Origin: Gammaproteobacteria bacterium
GTDB taxonomy: Bacteria; Pseudomonadota; Gammaproteobacteria; SZUA-229
Direction of reading: 5' to 3'
Length of the DNA: 7,128 nucleotides
Assembly (NCBI GenBank): GCA_030637945.1
Contig: DAOWFN010000178.1
Location: 1 to 7,128 of the forward strand
Below are positions 1-6,388 of the stretch, in pieces. Both the position numbers and the translations under genes were made by a program. The notes under the pieces were generated by a model that made no database searches, was not told the origin of the DNA, and worked only from the letters and a program-made list of their open reading frames with translations. Positions within the stretch are counted from its first letter, which is position 1. Each line of letters begins with the position of its first letter.

Positions 1-138
1 ATGACCGCACGCTGGGCACATCTGCCCTATGATTTCCTTGGCCATGTCTCGACACGTATCATCAATGAAGTGGATGGCATCTCGCGTGTGACCTACGATA
101 TCTCTGGCAAGCCACCAGCCACCATTGAGTGGGAATAG
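1..138 (+). CDS. guaA: GMP synthase (glutamine-hydrolysing), C-terminal end only
   Basis: Only the last 45 residues are in the window, and the stop is TAG at 136-138. GuaA converts XMP to GMP in the cytoplasm with ATP and glutamine. The ending GKPPATIEWE is the near-invariant C-terminus of GuaA, and the preceding RIINEV and the VTYDISGKPP stretch match its dimerisation domain, so the identification is firm despite the short length. The ATG at base 1 is an internal methionine: the family runs to about 525 residues, and the glutamine amidotransferase and ATP-pyrophosphatase domains lie upstream of the window. tadA follows on the same strand, separated by a palindromic repeat that begins within a few bases of the guaA stop. 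Confidence 0.95.
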   Translation: MTARWAHLPYDFLGHVSTRIINEVDGISRVTYDISGKPPATIEWE

Positions 139-141
139 AAG

Positions 142-225
142 AATAGTGAATAGTGAACAGTTAATAGTGAACAGTACTAGCCTGTTTTTTAACTATTCAC
201 TATTAACTGTTCACTATTCACTGCA
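142..225. repeat. Palindromic repeat built of seven-base units between guaA and tadA
   Basis: The arms at 145-171 and 196-222 are perfect 27-base reverse complements. Three more pairs (173-175 with 192-194) follow after one mismatch, leaving a 16-base loop that contains a run of six T. Each arm is made of seven-base steps: units of the form AATAGTG or AACAGTT begin at 142, 149, 156, 163 and 170, and their complements (AACTATT, CACTATT, AACTGTT) begin at 191, 198, 205, 212 and 219. The 13-mer AATAGTGAACAGT occurs at 149 and again at 163. The structure fills the gap between guaA and tadA almost completely. In RNA it would form a long stable hairpin. No T-run follows the stem, so it is not a standard terminator for guaA. 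It resembles dispersed intergenic palindromes; copy number elsewhere in the genome cannot be seen here. Confidence 0.85.
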
Positions 226-228
226 CTT

Positions 229-678
229 ATGAGCGATGAGCGCTGGATGAAAAAAGCACTCGAGCTTGCTCGTAGGGCAGAGCAAGCTGGTGAGGTGCCC
301 GTCGGCGCAATTCTTGTTAAAGATAATCAGTTGATCTCAGAAGGCTGGAATCAACCCATCTTAAGTCATGATGCTACTTCTCATGCTGAAATTATGGCAA
401 TGCGTGAGGCGGGGAAAAAACTCAATAACTATCGTTTGATCGATACCACTATGTACGTCACCCTTGAGCCATGTTCGATGTGTGTCGGTGCGATGATACA
501 TGCACGTATATCTAAAGTTATCTATGGCGCATCTGAACCTCGTACAGGAGCATTGGGTGGAGCATTTGATCTGCTGGAAGCCAACCAGCATAACCATATT
601 TTTGATGTTCGATCTGGTGTGTTAGCTGAAGAAAGTAAGCTGATGTTGCAGCGATTTTTTCAATCGCGTCGAAGATAA
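229..678 (+). CDS. tadA: tRNA-specific adenosine deaminase TadA
   Basis: This enzyme deaminates A34 to inosine in the tRNA-Arg anticodon, allowing decoding of the CGN arginine codons. It is a zinc-dependent member of the cytidine deaminase fold that acts as a cytoplasmic homodimer. The zinc site is complete: H52-A-E54, with E54 the proton shuttle, and P81-C82-x-x-C85. The stretches EVPVGAILV, NYRLID, YVTLEPC and GAMIHARI match TadA rather than other deaminases. The length of 149 residues is normal, slightly shorter at the N-terminus than E. coli TadA. The start at 229 keeps the conserved W-M-K-x-A-L helix at residues 6-11; an ATG at 247 would cut into it. No Shine-Dalgarno sequence precedes 229, because the palindrome ends only six bases upstream. 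Expression may depend on read-through from guaA. Confidence 0.95.
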   Translation: MSDERWMKKALELARRAEQAGEVPVGAILVKDNQLISEGWNQPILSHDATSHAEIMAMREAGKKLNNYRLIDTTMYVTLEPCSMCVGAMIHARISKVIYGASEPRTGALGGAFDLLEANQHNHIFDVRSGVLAEESKLMLQRFFQSRRR

Positions 679-737
679 TATCGGTAAAATAGGCGGTTTT
701 TAGTCTTCCTGTTGTTTTCAAATACCTGGCCTGAAGT

Positions 738-2144
738 TTATAGTAGGTCTTCGATAGGAAAGAGACCCAGTATAAAAACGCCGAGCCTTCTCAGTAAACC
801 GGCATTTGGCTCCGTCGAAAAATATAGCTCATCGTTACGTTCTTTTGTGATCCAGTTTAGCTTGTTGCTCGATGGATCAATCTGTAGTTGATAACTGTTT
901 TCCAGGGATGCTGTTTTATTGAATAGATTTTTTGTTAATCCGGCAAGCTCTCTGCTATCAACCATGATGCCTATTTCCGTGTTCAAGTTGTTTGAGCGTG
1001 GATCAATATTTGCTGATCCAATAAAAACATATTGCTGATCGATGACCATGTATTTTGCATGCAGGCTCGAGTTTGATATTCCTTTCATAAACACGTTTGT
1101 TTTTTCGCGGAATTTTTTCGCGGTCAGTTTTAGTTCGGATATATGTATTCCGGCTTTAACCAGTTGATGACGATATTTCTTGTAGCCCGCATGGACAGCT
1201 ATGACGTCGGTGGCAGCAAGTGAATTGGTTAAAACCTCTATATTTACGCCTTGTTTATGCTTGTTATTAAGCCAATCTGTTCCTGAGCTTCCGGGTACGA
1301 AATAGGGTGATGCGATTAATAATTCATTCTTTACCAGATCAAAATATGACATGACCTCTGGACCAAAGTGTATGGTTTTCTTCGTGGCACTGTCGCATAG
1401 TTTTTCAGGCAGATCGTAGAATAGTCTGGCATTGGCCCAGATAAAAGGGATCTGTTTATTGATTATCTTTTTTGTTAAGTCTGATTGTCGTAATGACTGG
1501 AAGTATCGTGTATTTTTAGCGCGGCGCCACTTGTCTTTAAGTCGACGCCGGATATTATAAAGCTGTTTTTTCACAACAGCCGTTTTGTTGAGGCTTTCGA
1601 TAGTGGTCGCCCAGTGGCTTTCCCAATAGTCATTAAAACTTTTTGTTATGTCATCAACGATAGGGCCCACAGTCAACAGGTCCAGGTCGACGAAATTTAA
1701 ATTTTGTCTGGCGTCAAAGTATTCATCACCGATATTTCGTCCTCCTACGATAGCCGAATTACTGTCTGCGACAAATAGTTTATTGTGCATGCGCCGGCCT
1801 GCACGGTTCAGATTTGTGATGAGTTCCAGGTTTCTAAACCAGTCGCGGTTCGAAAGCGGATTGAAAACACGAATCTCTATGTTTTTATGCTGGCTCAGCA
1901 TTTTTAAACTATTATCGCGACCAGATAAATTAATATCATCGACAAGGATGCGTACATGCACACCACGATCTGCAGCTGACAGGATCGCATAACCTAGATA
2001 TTGTCCGCTGGCATCATCATGCATGATGTAATACTGGATATCCAGGGTTTTTTCTGCCATGGTTGCTAGTGCAAATCGTGCTACAAAAGCGTCAGTATTG
2101 TCGCTCAGTAAATGAAAACCAGATTGATTCTTATCGTTGATCAT
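738..2144 (-). CDS. clsC: ClsC-type cardiolipin synthase (phospholipase D superfamily)
   Basis: This is a 468-residue protein with two phospholipase D HKD motifs: H120-x-K122-x4-D127 followed by GGRNIGD, and H362-x-K364-x4-D369 followed by IGSANIDPRS. Many stretches run parallel to E. coli ClsC (YmdC, about 473 residues), among them LDIQYYI, RRMHNK, LTNSLAA, VHAGY, the LNTE after the second motif, and the ending LFPIEDLL. In E. coli, ClsC forms cardiolipin at the inner membrane using phosphatidylethanolamine as phosphatidyl donor to phosphatidylglycerol. There is no N-terminal membrane segment, which fits ClsC rather than ClsA. A basic stretch at residues 191-213 separates the two halves and could contact acidic lipid headgroups (inference). 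The ATG at 2144 is the only plausible start, since a stop lies in frame 15 codons upstream; no clear Shine-Dalgarno is seen. No ymdB partner is present. The gene is divergent from the YafD-like gene. Confidence 0.88.
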   Translation of the reverse strand: MINDKNQSGFHLLSDNTDAFVARFALATMAEKTLDIQYYIMHDDASGQYLGYAILSAADRGVHVRILVDDINLSGRDNSLKMLSQHKNIEIRVFNPLSNRDWFRNLELITNLNRAGRRMHNKLFVADSNSAIVGGRNIGDEYFDARQNLNFVDLDLLTVGPIVDDITKSFNDYWESHWATTIESLNKTAVVKKQLYNIRRRLKDKWRRAKNTRYFQSLRQSDLTKKIINKQIPFIWANARLFYDLPEKLCDSATKKTIHFGPEVMSYFDLVKNELLIASPYFVPGSSGTDWLNNKHKQGVNIEVLTNSLAATDVIAVHAGYKKYRHQLVKAGIHISELKLTAKKFREKTNVFMKGISNSSLHAKYMVIDQQYVFIGSANIDPRSNNLNTEIGIMVDSRELAGLTKNLFNKTASLENSYQLQIDPSSNKLNWITKERNDELYFSTEPNAGLLRRLGVFILGLFPIEDLL

Positions 2145-2270
2145 ATCGTTTTTATTATTATCATTTATGCGTTTATTTAAACAGTTTTATCGATAATTTT
2201 TTATGTGGTAAATATATGGAAACTTTGTAATCATTTATCTGTCTGTGATTAATACTTGAGTTTTTTAATT

Positions 2271-2298
2271 TTGTCCACATCTGTTACCTTAATAAAAT
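2271..2298 (+). promoter_or_regulatory. Candidate sigma-70 promoter for the YafD-like gene
   Basis: TTGTCC at 2271-2276 (four of six matches to the -35 consensus) and TAAAAT at 2293-2298 (five of six to the -10) are separated by 16 bases. They lie about 25 bases before the ATG at 2323, in the 178-base AT-rich gap between the divergent clsC and YafD-like genes. The gap is AT-rich enough that chance matches are likely. I could not pick a convincing promoter for clsC on the other strand. Confidence 0.35.
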
Positions 2299-2322
2299 AA
2301 ATTTATAGCTAAGAAAATTTTA

Positions 2323-3183
2323 ATGTTGACCTGGTCTAGATATTTTATATTGGTGGTTTTGTTATCACTTATAGCCTCGTGTGTATCTGTAACAAGTAAA
2401 ATGCAGCTCGTATCCAGTGCTCATGCGGTTAGTAATAAATCGCAGTCATGTGAAGTTAGAACAGTAATGAATAGCGGCATTGATGATGCGCCTGGACTCG
2501 ATCCAGAGAGCATCGCTTTTTTAAACTGGAATATTTACAAGGGGGATGGTGAGAACTGGCAGCAGGACTTATCATCTTTTGCACAAAGTCACGATCTGAT
2601 GACCATCCAGGAAGCGCTGTTAGATGATGAGTTGACGGGGCTATTAGATTCACATGGCTTTAACTGGATTATGAATACAGCGTTTTATTTAAATGGCGAA
2701 GCCTCTGGTGTCATGACGTTGGCGAGTTTAGATGCAGTTCATAGTTGCGGGTTTCATGTCGAAGAGCCAATCATTCAAATTCCTAAATCAACCTTGATCA
2801 GTTATTACGCAATAGATGGATCTGATGAAAAATTGCTGGTTGCCAATATCCATGGGATTAATTTTACTTTCGGCATAAGCGTATACCGTGAACAGCTCGA
2901 TAAACTATATGATGCGATAGAGTCCCATGACGGACCTATGATCGTTGCGGGCGATTTTAACAGCTGGAGCGGTGACCGTGTCGCTGAAGTAAATCAGCTG
3001 GTAGAAAAATTATCGTTGTCTGAGTTAGAGTATTCGATCAACAATAAAACGCACGTTTTTGGCCATGCGATCGATCACGTTTTTTATCGACAACTGGAGC
3101 TGCTAAGTAAGCATGTGTGGCGGGTGTCTTCTTCGGACCATAATCCAATATCAGTAGAATTCAGGTTTCAGTCAGCTATCTAG
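2323..3183 (+). CDS. YafD-like endonuclease/exonuclease/phosphatase family lipoprotein
   Basis: This 286-residue protein has the metal-dependent endonuclease/exonuclease/phosphatase fold (exonuclease III, DNase I and sphingomyelinase superfamily). The active-site set is complete: N70 in the LNWNIYK motif, E97 in the IQE motif, H177 in ANIHGIN, D211 and N213 in AGDFNSW, D251-H252, and D272-H273 in SDHNP. The order and spacing match E. coli YafD, an uncharacterised member; SGVMTL and the NIHGINF region are especially close. Unlike E. coli YafD, it starts with a hydrophobic signal (residues 7-19) ending I17-A18-S19-C20, an acceptable lipobox. A valine at position +2 would favour the outer membrane over retention in the inner membrane. 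The substrate is unknown: nucleic acid, phospholipid headgroup and inositol phosphate are all possible within the fold. The Shine-Dalgarno is weak (AAGAAA). It lies divergent from clsC. Confidence 0.85.
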   Translation: MLTWSRYFILVVLLSLIASCVSVTSKMQLVSSAHAVSNKSQSCEVRTVMNSGIDDAPGLDPESIAFLNWNIYKGDGENWQQDLSSFAQSHDLMTIQEALLDDELTGLLDSHGFNWIMNTAFYLNGEASGVMTLASLDAVHSCGFHVEEPIIQIPKSTLISYYAIDGSDEKLLVANIHGINFTFGISVYREQLDKLYDAIESHDGPMIVAGDFNSWSGDRVAEVNQLVEKLSLSELEYSINNKTHVFGHAIDHVFYRQLELLSKHVWRVSSSDHNPISVEFRFQSAI

Positions 3184-3198
3184 ATAAACCGGGTTTAT
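3184..3198. repeat. Short palindrome in the gap between convergent genes
   Basis: ATAAACC and GGTTTAT flank a single G immediately after the YafD-like stop codon, inside the 29-base gap to the convergent rsgA stop. As a hairpin it would have only about five AT pairs around a CCGGG loop, and no T-run follows. It may be a weak transcription end point or chance; nothing else in this gap looks like a terminator. Confidence 0.3.
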
Positions 3199-3212
3199 AG
3201 CGACGGTGGTAT

Positions 3213-4208
3213 CTATTGTTCATTAAATTCATCGACCAGACGCAGATAGTTGTTGAATCGTTGTCCATTTAGATGTCCTTCATCAACGGCCTGTTTCATG
3301 GCGCACCCAGGTTCGTTGTGGTGACTGCAATTAGTAAATTTACATGCGCCGTTAAATTTTCTCACATCGATGAATCCATGGGTGATTTCATCCTGACTCG
3401 CATTGATAGGGGTGAAGTCGCGTACACCGGGCGAATCGATAATGATGCCATTGTCTTTTAAGTGATAGAGCGCAGAGACCGTTGTCGTGTGTTTGCCTTC
3501 GCCTGTTGCTTCAGATGTCTCACCGATCTTTATTTCTTCTTTTGGTAGAATGGCTTTAACGATTGAAGATTTGCCAACACCCGATAGACCGACAAGGATA
3601 CTCGTGGTATCGCTTAGAGCAGCTGAAAGTTCATTTAAACCCAGGTCTTGTTTCATGCTGCTGCTGATCACACGATAACCGATATCCTGATATAGGTTTG
3701 TTAGATCATCGACGATTTGTTTTGTCTCGTGATCGATCAAGTCGACCTTGTTAATAACGATAAGCGCTCTGGCAGGCAGGTTTTCAGCAGCCGTCAGGTA
3801 TCTATCTATAAGGTAGGGATTCGGTTTTGGTTTTATGGCGGTGACGATAACCAGTTGCCCGATATTAGCTGCTACGGGTTTTGTAGCGCCGGCAAAACCA
3901 GTTTTAACCAGTAGATTGGTCCGTTCTTTTACCGCGACAACAACATTTTGTGCTTCACCGGTTATATCTTGTGCCTGTTGTATCAAAACATAATCACCAC
4001 AGGCGATATCGCCCAGATTTTGCCTGATCTTGCATTTTATTCGTTCAAGGTTTTCTGTTTCAGCAAATAACTGGCGGCCATGGTGACTGATGACACGTGC
4101 TGTTATTGTGCTGCTCTCATCAAGTTGTAGATTCTCATCTTTGATTTTATTCTTTTGCTGTGAGGCGATACGGCGCTGTTGTTGTTTAGATAATTTGCGT
4201 TTTGCCAT
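3213..4208 (-). CDS. rsgA: Small ribosomal subunit biogenesis GTPase RsgA
   Basis: RsgA is a GTPase that releases assembly factors and checks late 30S subunit maturation; its activity is stimulated by the 30S particle. The 331 residues show the typical layout: a basic N-terminal tail (MAKRKLSKQQQRR), an OB-fold at about 35-95, then the circularly permuted G domain with G4 NKVD at 153-156 before the P-loop GLSGVGKSS at 207-215, the switch region with TTT at 241-243, and G3 DSPG at 258-261. A C-terminal zinc site follows, with C289, C294, H296 and C302. All key residues are present, and length is close to the E. coli protein (about 350). It is the last gene of a four-gene minus-strand cluster, 11 bases after the pterin dehydratase. 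No Shine-Dalgarno is apparent, so translational coupling to the upstream gene is plausible. Confidence 0.96.
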   Translation of the reverse strand: MAKRKLSKQQQRRIASQQKNKIKDENLQLDESSTITARVISHHGRQLFAETENLERIKCKIRQNLGDIACGDYVLIQQAQDITGEAQNVVVAVKERTNLLVKTGFAGATKPVAANIGQLVIVTAIKPKPNPYLIDRYLTAAENLPARALIVINKVDLIDHETKQIVDDLTNLYQDIGYRVISSSMKQDLGLNELSAALSDTTSILVGLSGVGKSSIVKAILPKEEIKIGETSEATGEGKHTTTVSALYHLKDNGIIIDSPGVRDFTPINASQDEITHGFIDVRKFNGACKFTNCSHHNEPGCAMKQAVDEGHLNGQRFNNYLRLVDEFNEQ

Positions 4209-4219
4209 GTTGAGAAAGC

Positions 4220-4558
4220 TTAAAGATTCTGTGCGGAATTAATCTTTGCAGCACAGATAAAATCATTTATTGATAAACCACCAACACTGTGTGTACTGTA
4301 AGTTACTTTGCAGCGATTATAGCTAACCAGTAAATCAGGGTGATGGTCTTGTTGATGGGCTATCTGTGCGACGACATTGACGAAAGCCATGGTCTGGTAA
4401 TAGTTTTTAAATGTATAGATGAAGCTGATGGTTTGTGCCTGTTTATCTAATTGCCACTGCGGGTCCAGTTGCTTTAAATAGGCGGAACTCTGTGCGTCAC
4501 TGAGCGGCTGCTTATCACTTGATAGACTGCTGCACTGCTGTGAACTCAAGTCAGTCAT
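4220..4558 (-). CDS. phhB: Pterin-4a-carbinolamine dehydratase (PCD/DCoH family)
   Basis: The 112-residue protein carries the family signature: H72-H73-P74, Y80-N81, T89-H90 followed by GGLS, and D99. The histidines form the active site that dehydrates 4a-hydroxytetrahydrobiopterin, regenerating the pterin cofactor used by phenylalanine hydroxylase; the enzyme is cytoplasmic. The N-terminus (MTDLSSQQC) resembles that of bacterial PCDs, supporting the start at 4558. The gene begins 8 bases after the cytochrome c stop and ends 11 bases before rsgA, with no clear Shine-Dalgarno, suggesting coupled translation. No phenylalanine hydroxylase (phhA) lies in this window, so the pterin-recycling role is family inference. 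Many bacteria carry PCD genes away from phhA, and other roles have been proposed for such copies. Confidence 0.92.
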   Translation of the reverse strand: MTDLSSQQCSSLSSDKQPLSDAQSSAYLKQLDPQWQLDKQAQTISFIYTFKNYYQTMAFVNVVAQIAHQQDHHPDLLVSYNRCKVTYSTHSVGGLSINDFICAAKINSAQNL

Positions 4559-4566
4559 CGAGCTGA

Positions 4567-4935
4567 TTAAAATTTATAATATTTTTTATTAAGAAACTGC
4601 ACGACGGCGTCAGCATCCTCATCAAACCAGGGAACATTACTGCCTTCTTTGCAGCGTACGACCTGTTGGCTTAGTGCATCAATTGATTTTACAAAGCGAT
4701 TGTCGCGAGTATAAATATCATCCGTATGGCATTTGTAACAATGATTTTTGTGTGCCTCTTCGCCATGAGCAATAGGGTCAGTAGCAATGGCACCGGGATC
4801 AGCAACGACAGGACCAGTCTCGGTGGCAGACTTGGGGTCAGTAGCGTCATTATCGTTTGCGCAGGAAATATTGCTCATACTGATTACGGTTAAAAACAAT
4901 AAGCTGCCTAGTGTTTTTTGTGTTGTTGATTTCAT
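4567..4935 (-). CDS. Small periplasmic monohaem cytochrome c
   Basis: The 122-residue precursor has an N-terminal hydrophobic signal (about residues 8-23). Cleavage after A26 is plausible; C25 is not in a good lipobox, because N22 sits at position -3. A flexible stretch rich in Thr, Asp, Pro and Ala (27-56) includes repeated TDP triplets. The single haem site is C66-Y-K-C69-H70. The rest (VKSIDAL, then CKEGSNVPWFDEDADAVVQFLN and a KYYKF end) looks like a conserved small family that I recognise by pattern but cannot name securely. The mature protein contains no methionine, so the usual Met distal haem ligand is absent; H57, H62 and H65 are all close to the haem motif. C95 is an extra cysteine. 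A good Shine-Dalgarno (AAGGAG at 4945-4950) lies 9 bases before the ATG, the best in the window. Likely electron transfer; partner unknown. Confidence 0.88.
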   Translation of the reverse strand: MKSTTQKTLGSLLFLTVISMSNISCANDNDATDPKSATETGPVVADPGAIATDPIAHGEEAHKNHCYKCHTDDIYTRDNRFVKSIDALSQQVVRCKEGSNVPWFDEDADAVVQFLNKKYYKF

Positions 4936-4998
4936 ACGTGTTTTCTCCTTCGTCCTTGATTTTTATCAGGATGTCTCATGGTTTAGAGTCACCCTAGC

Positions 4999-6249
4999 TT
5001 ATGCCTGTGCGTTTAAATGTGCAATTCTGACCGGAGCTGGCGGATGAGAATCATAAAACGCGGAATATAAAGGGTCCGGTGTTAAAGTGTTTGCATTCTC
5101 ACGATACAGGCCAACCAGTGCATGAATAAGATGTTTGGCATCAGTTTGTTCGGCGGCAAAAGCATCTGCTTCAAACTCATTTTTACGTGAAAAGATGCTC
5201 AAGACTGGCTGCAAGACAAAAGTGAAAGCGGGCATGACTAAGGTGAACAATAATAAGGCCATATAGGTCGATGTTTGACTAACACCTAACGAAGTATAAA
5301 ACCATTCAGCTTTCATTAACCAGGCGAGTACGGCAAGTGCGATAAGTGTCGTGCCGAAAGAAATAAACATTCCTTTGATGATATGTTTTTTCTTGAAGTG
5401 ACCGAGTTCGTGTGCGAGCACGGCTTCGAGTTCATCGTCGTTTAGCATCTTTAACAACGTGTCGAAAAAGACGATGCGTTTATTACGGCCAAAACCTGAG
5501 AAATAAGCATTACCGTGTGATGATCGTTTTGAACCATCAAGGACGAATATACCATCGCTGTTAAAGCCGCAGCGTTGTAAAAGGTTAGTGATACGGTTAA
5601 GTGTTTCACCTTCTTCCAGCGGTTCGAATTTATTGAATATGGGCGCTATCCATGTCGGATAGATCCACATCATAAACAGGCTGAAGAAACTGAGTACCAG
5701 CCAGGTGTAGATCCACCATTGTTCGCCTGACTGTTCCATTAACCATAAGATAACATACAGAAGCGGCACCCCAATAATCAGCCCTAATGCGCCACCTTTG
5801 ATCATATCGGCGATGAAAGTTTTTACCGTGGTCCGATTGAAGCCAAATTTCTCTTCGATGACGAACGTACTATAGATCGAGAATGGCAGATCTAAGGCTG
5901 CCGAGATAAGGCTATAAATCAATATGACCGCTATGCCGGTAATGATCGGGCTTAGCTCATAGGCAAGAAAGTTCTGGTCTAGCCATTCTAAGCCGCCACC
6001 GATCGTCCAGATAATTAATAGAGCCACGTCATAAAATAATGGCAAGCGGCCAAACTTTACTTTTGTGGTAGTGTAGTCGGCAGCTTTTTGATGGTCTTCA
6101 AGCGATATGCTGTCCGCAAAAGAGTCAGGTACTTTGGCACGGTTCTGCGAGACATGGCTTATCTGCCGATGTGATAGGTAAATTCGCATCAAAGTCGAAA
6201 TTAGCAGCATCGCCAGAAATAAAAGGGTGAAATTATGTAACTCGTTCAT
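4999..6249 (-). CDS. M48 family membrane zinc metalloprotease, Ste24/CAAX protease 1-like
   Basis: The 416-residue integral membrane protein has hydrophobic segments at about 8-24, 73-90, 98-118, 152-171, 178-198, 295-312 and 328-348. The zinc motif is H280-E281-L-G-H284, with the third ligand probably E358 in the RKNEFEADAFA segment. SSHGNAYFSGFG at 243-254 is a hallmark of Ste24-type M48 enzymes rather than HtpX. Eukaryotic Ste24 trims prenylated proteins. Bacteria do not farnesylate proteins in this way, so the bacterial role is more likely quality control of membrane or exported proteins (inference). The start at 6249 is supported by an AAAGAG motif six bases upstream. It is the first gene of the minus-strand cluster, 63 bases ahead of the cytochrome c gene and divergent from orn. 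Confidence 0.93.
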   Translation of the reverse strand: MNELHNFTLLFLAMLLISTLMRIYLSHRQISHVSQNRAKVPDSFADSISLEDHQKAADYTTTKVKFGRLPLFYDVALLIIWTIGGGLEWLDQNFLAYELSPIITGIAVILIYSLISAALDLPFSIYSTFVIEEKFGFNRTTVKTFIADMIKGGALGLIIGVPLLYVILWLMEQSGEQWWIYTWLVLSFFSLFMMWIYPTWIAPIFNKFEPLEEGETLNRITNLLQRCGFNSDGIFVLDGSKRSSHGNAYFSGFGRNKRIVFFDTLLKMLNDDELEAVLAHELGHFKKKHIIKGMFISFGTTLIALAVLAWLMKAEWFYTSLGVSQTSTYMALLLFTLVMPAFTFVLQPVLSIFSRKNEFEADAFAAEQTDAKHLIHALVGLYRENANTLTPDPLYSAFYDSHPPAPVRIAHLNAQA

Positions 6250-6299
6250 TAAAAACTCTTTGTGTTATTCGCAGTTGCTTGTATCATCTGTTCCTTTGC

Positions 6300-6326
6300 A
6301 GAATATACCATTTATTGGCCTGTCAA
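6300..6326 (-). promoter_or_regulatory. Candidate promoter for the M48-cytochrome-PCD-rsgA cluster
   Basis: Read on the minus strand, a perfect TTGACA (-35) at 6326-6321 is followed after 15 bases by TATTCT (-10, four of six) at 6305-6300. The expected transcript start lies about 45 bases before the protease ATG at 6249. The spacer is shorter than the ideal 17, and TATATT is also present but only 13 bases away, so the exact -10 is uncertain. It sits in the 139-base gap between divergent genes, where a promoter is required. Confidence 0.4.
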
Positions 6327-6388
6327 AAAACTGCACTAACTCTATGACTTTAAAAAACTTACGTATAAATTAGGAAAATTAGCAAGCC

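Noticed and set aside
145..222. Palindrome before tadA as an intrinsic terminator of guaA or as an insertion sequence end
   Set aside because: The T-run lies in the loop rather than after the stem, and there is no transposase or clear flanking target duplication; a heptad-built repeat explains it better.
651..667. Hairpin GCGATT/AATCGC near the tadA 3' end as a terminator
   Set aside because: It lies inside the coding sequence and no T-run follows the stem. The gap 679-737 between the tadA and clsC stops shows only a weak five-pair AT stem, so I call no terminator there.
361..721. Overlapping minus-strand open frames across tadA (361-597 and 518-721)
   Set aside because: They are antisense to a conserved essential gene, with no protein family features.
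1648..1992. 114-codon open frame on the plus strand inside the clsC gene
   Set aside because: It is antisense to a well-conserved HKD-domain protein, has Ser/Arg-rich composition typical of a shadow frame, and shows no recognisable domain or ribosome site.
4954..4970. Small hairpin between the M48 protease and cytochrome c genes
   Set aside because: Six pairs with a bulge and no following T-run; too weak to call a terminator or processing site.
4787..5047. 86-codon plus-strand open frame overlapping the cytochrome c 5' end and the protease 3' end
   Set aside because: It is antisense to two real genes, resembles no family I know, and has no Shine-Dalgarno.
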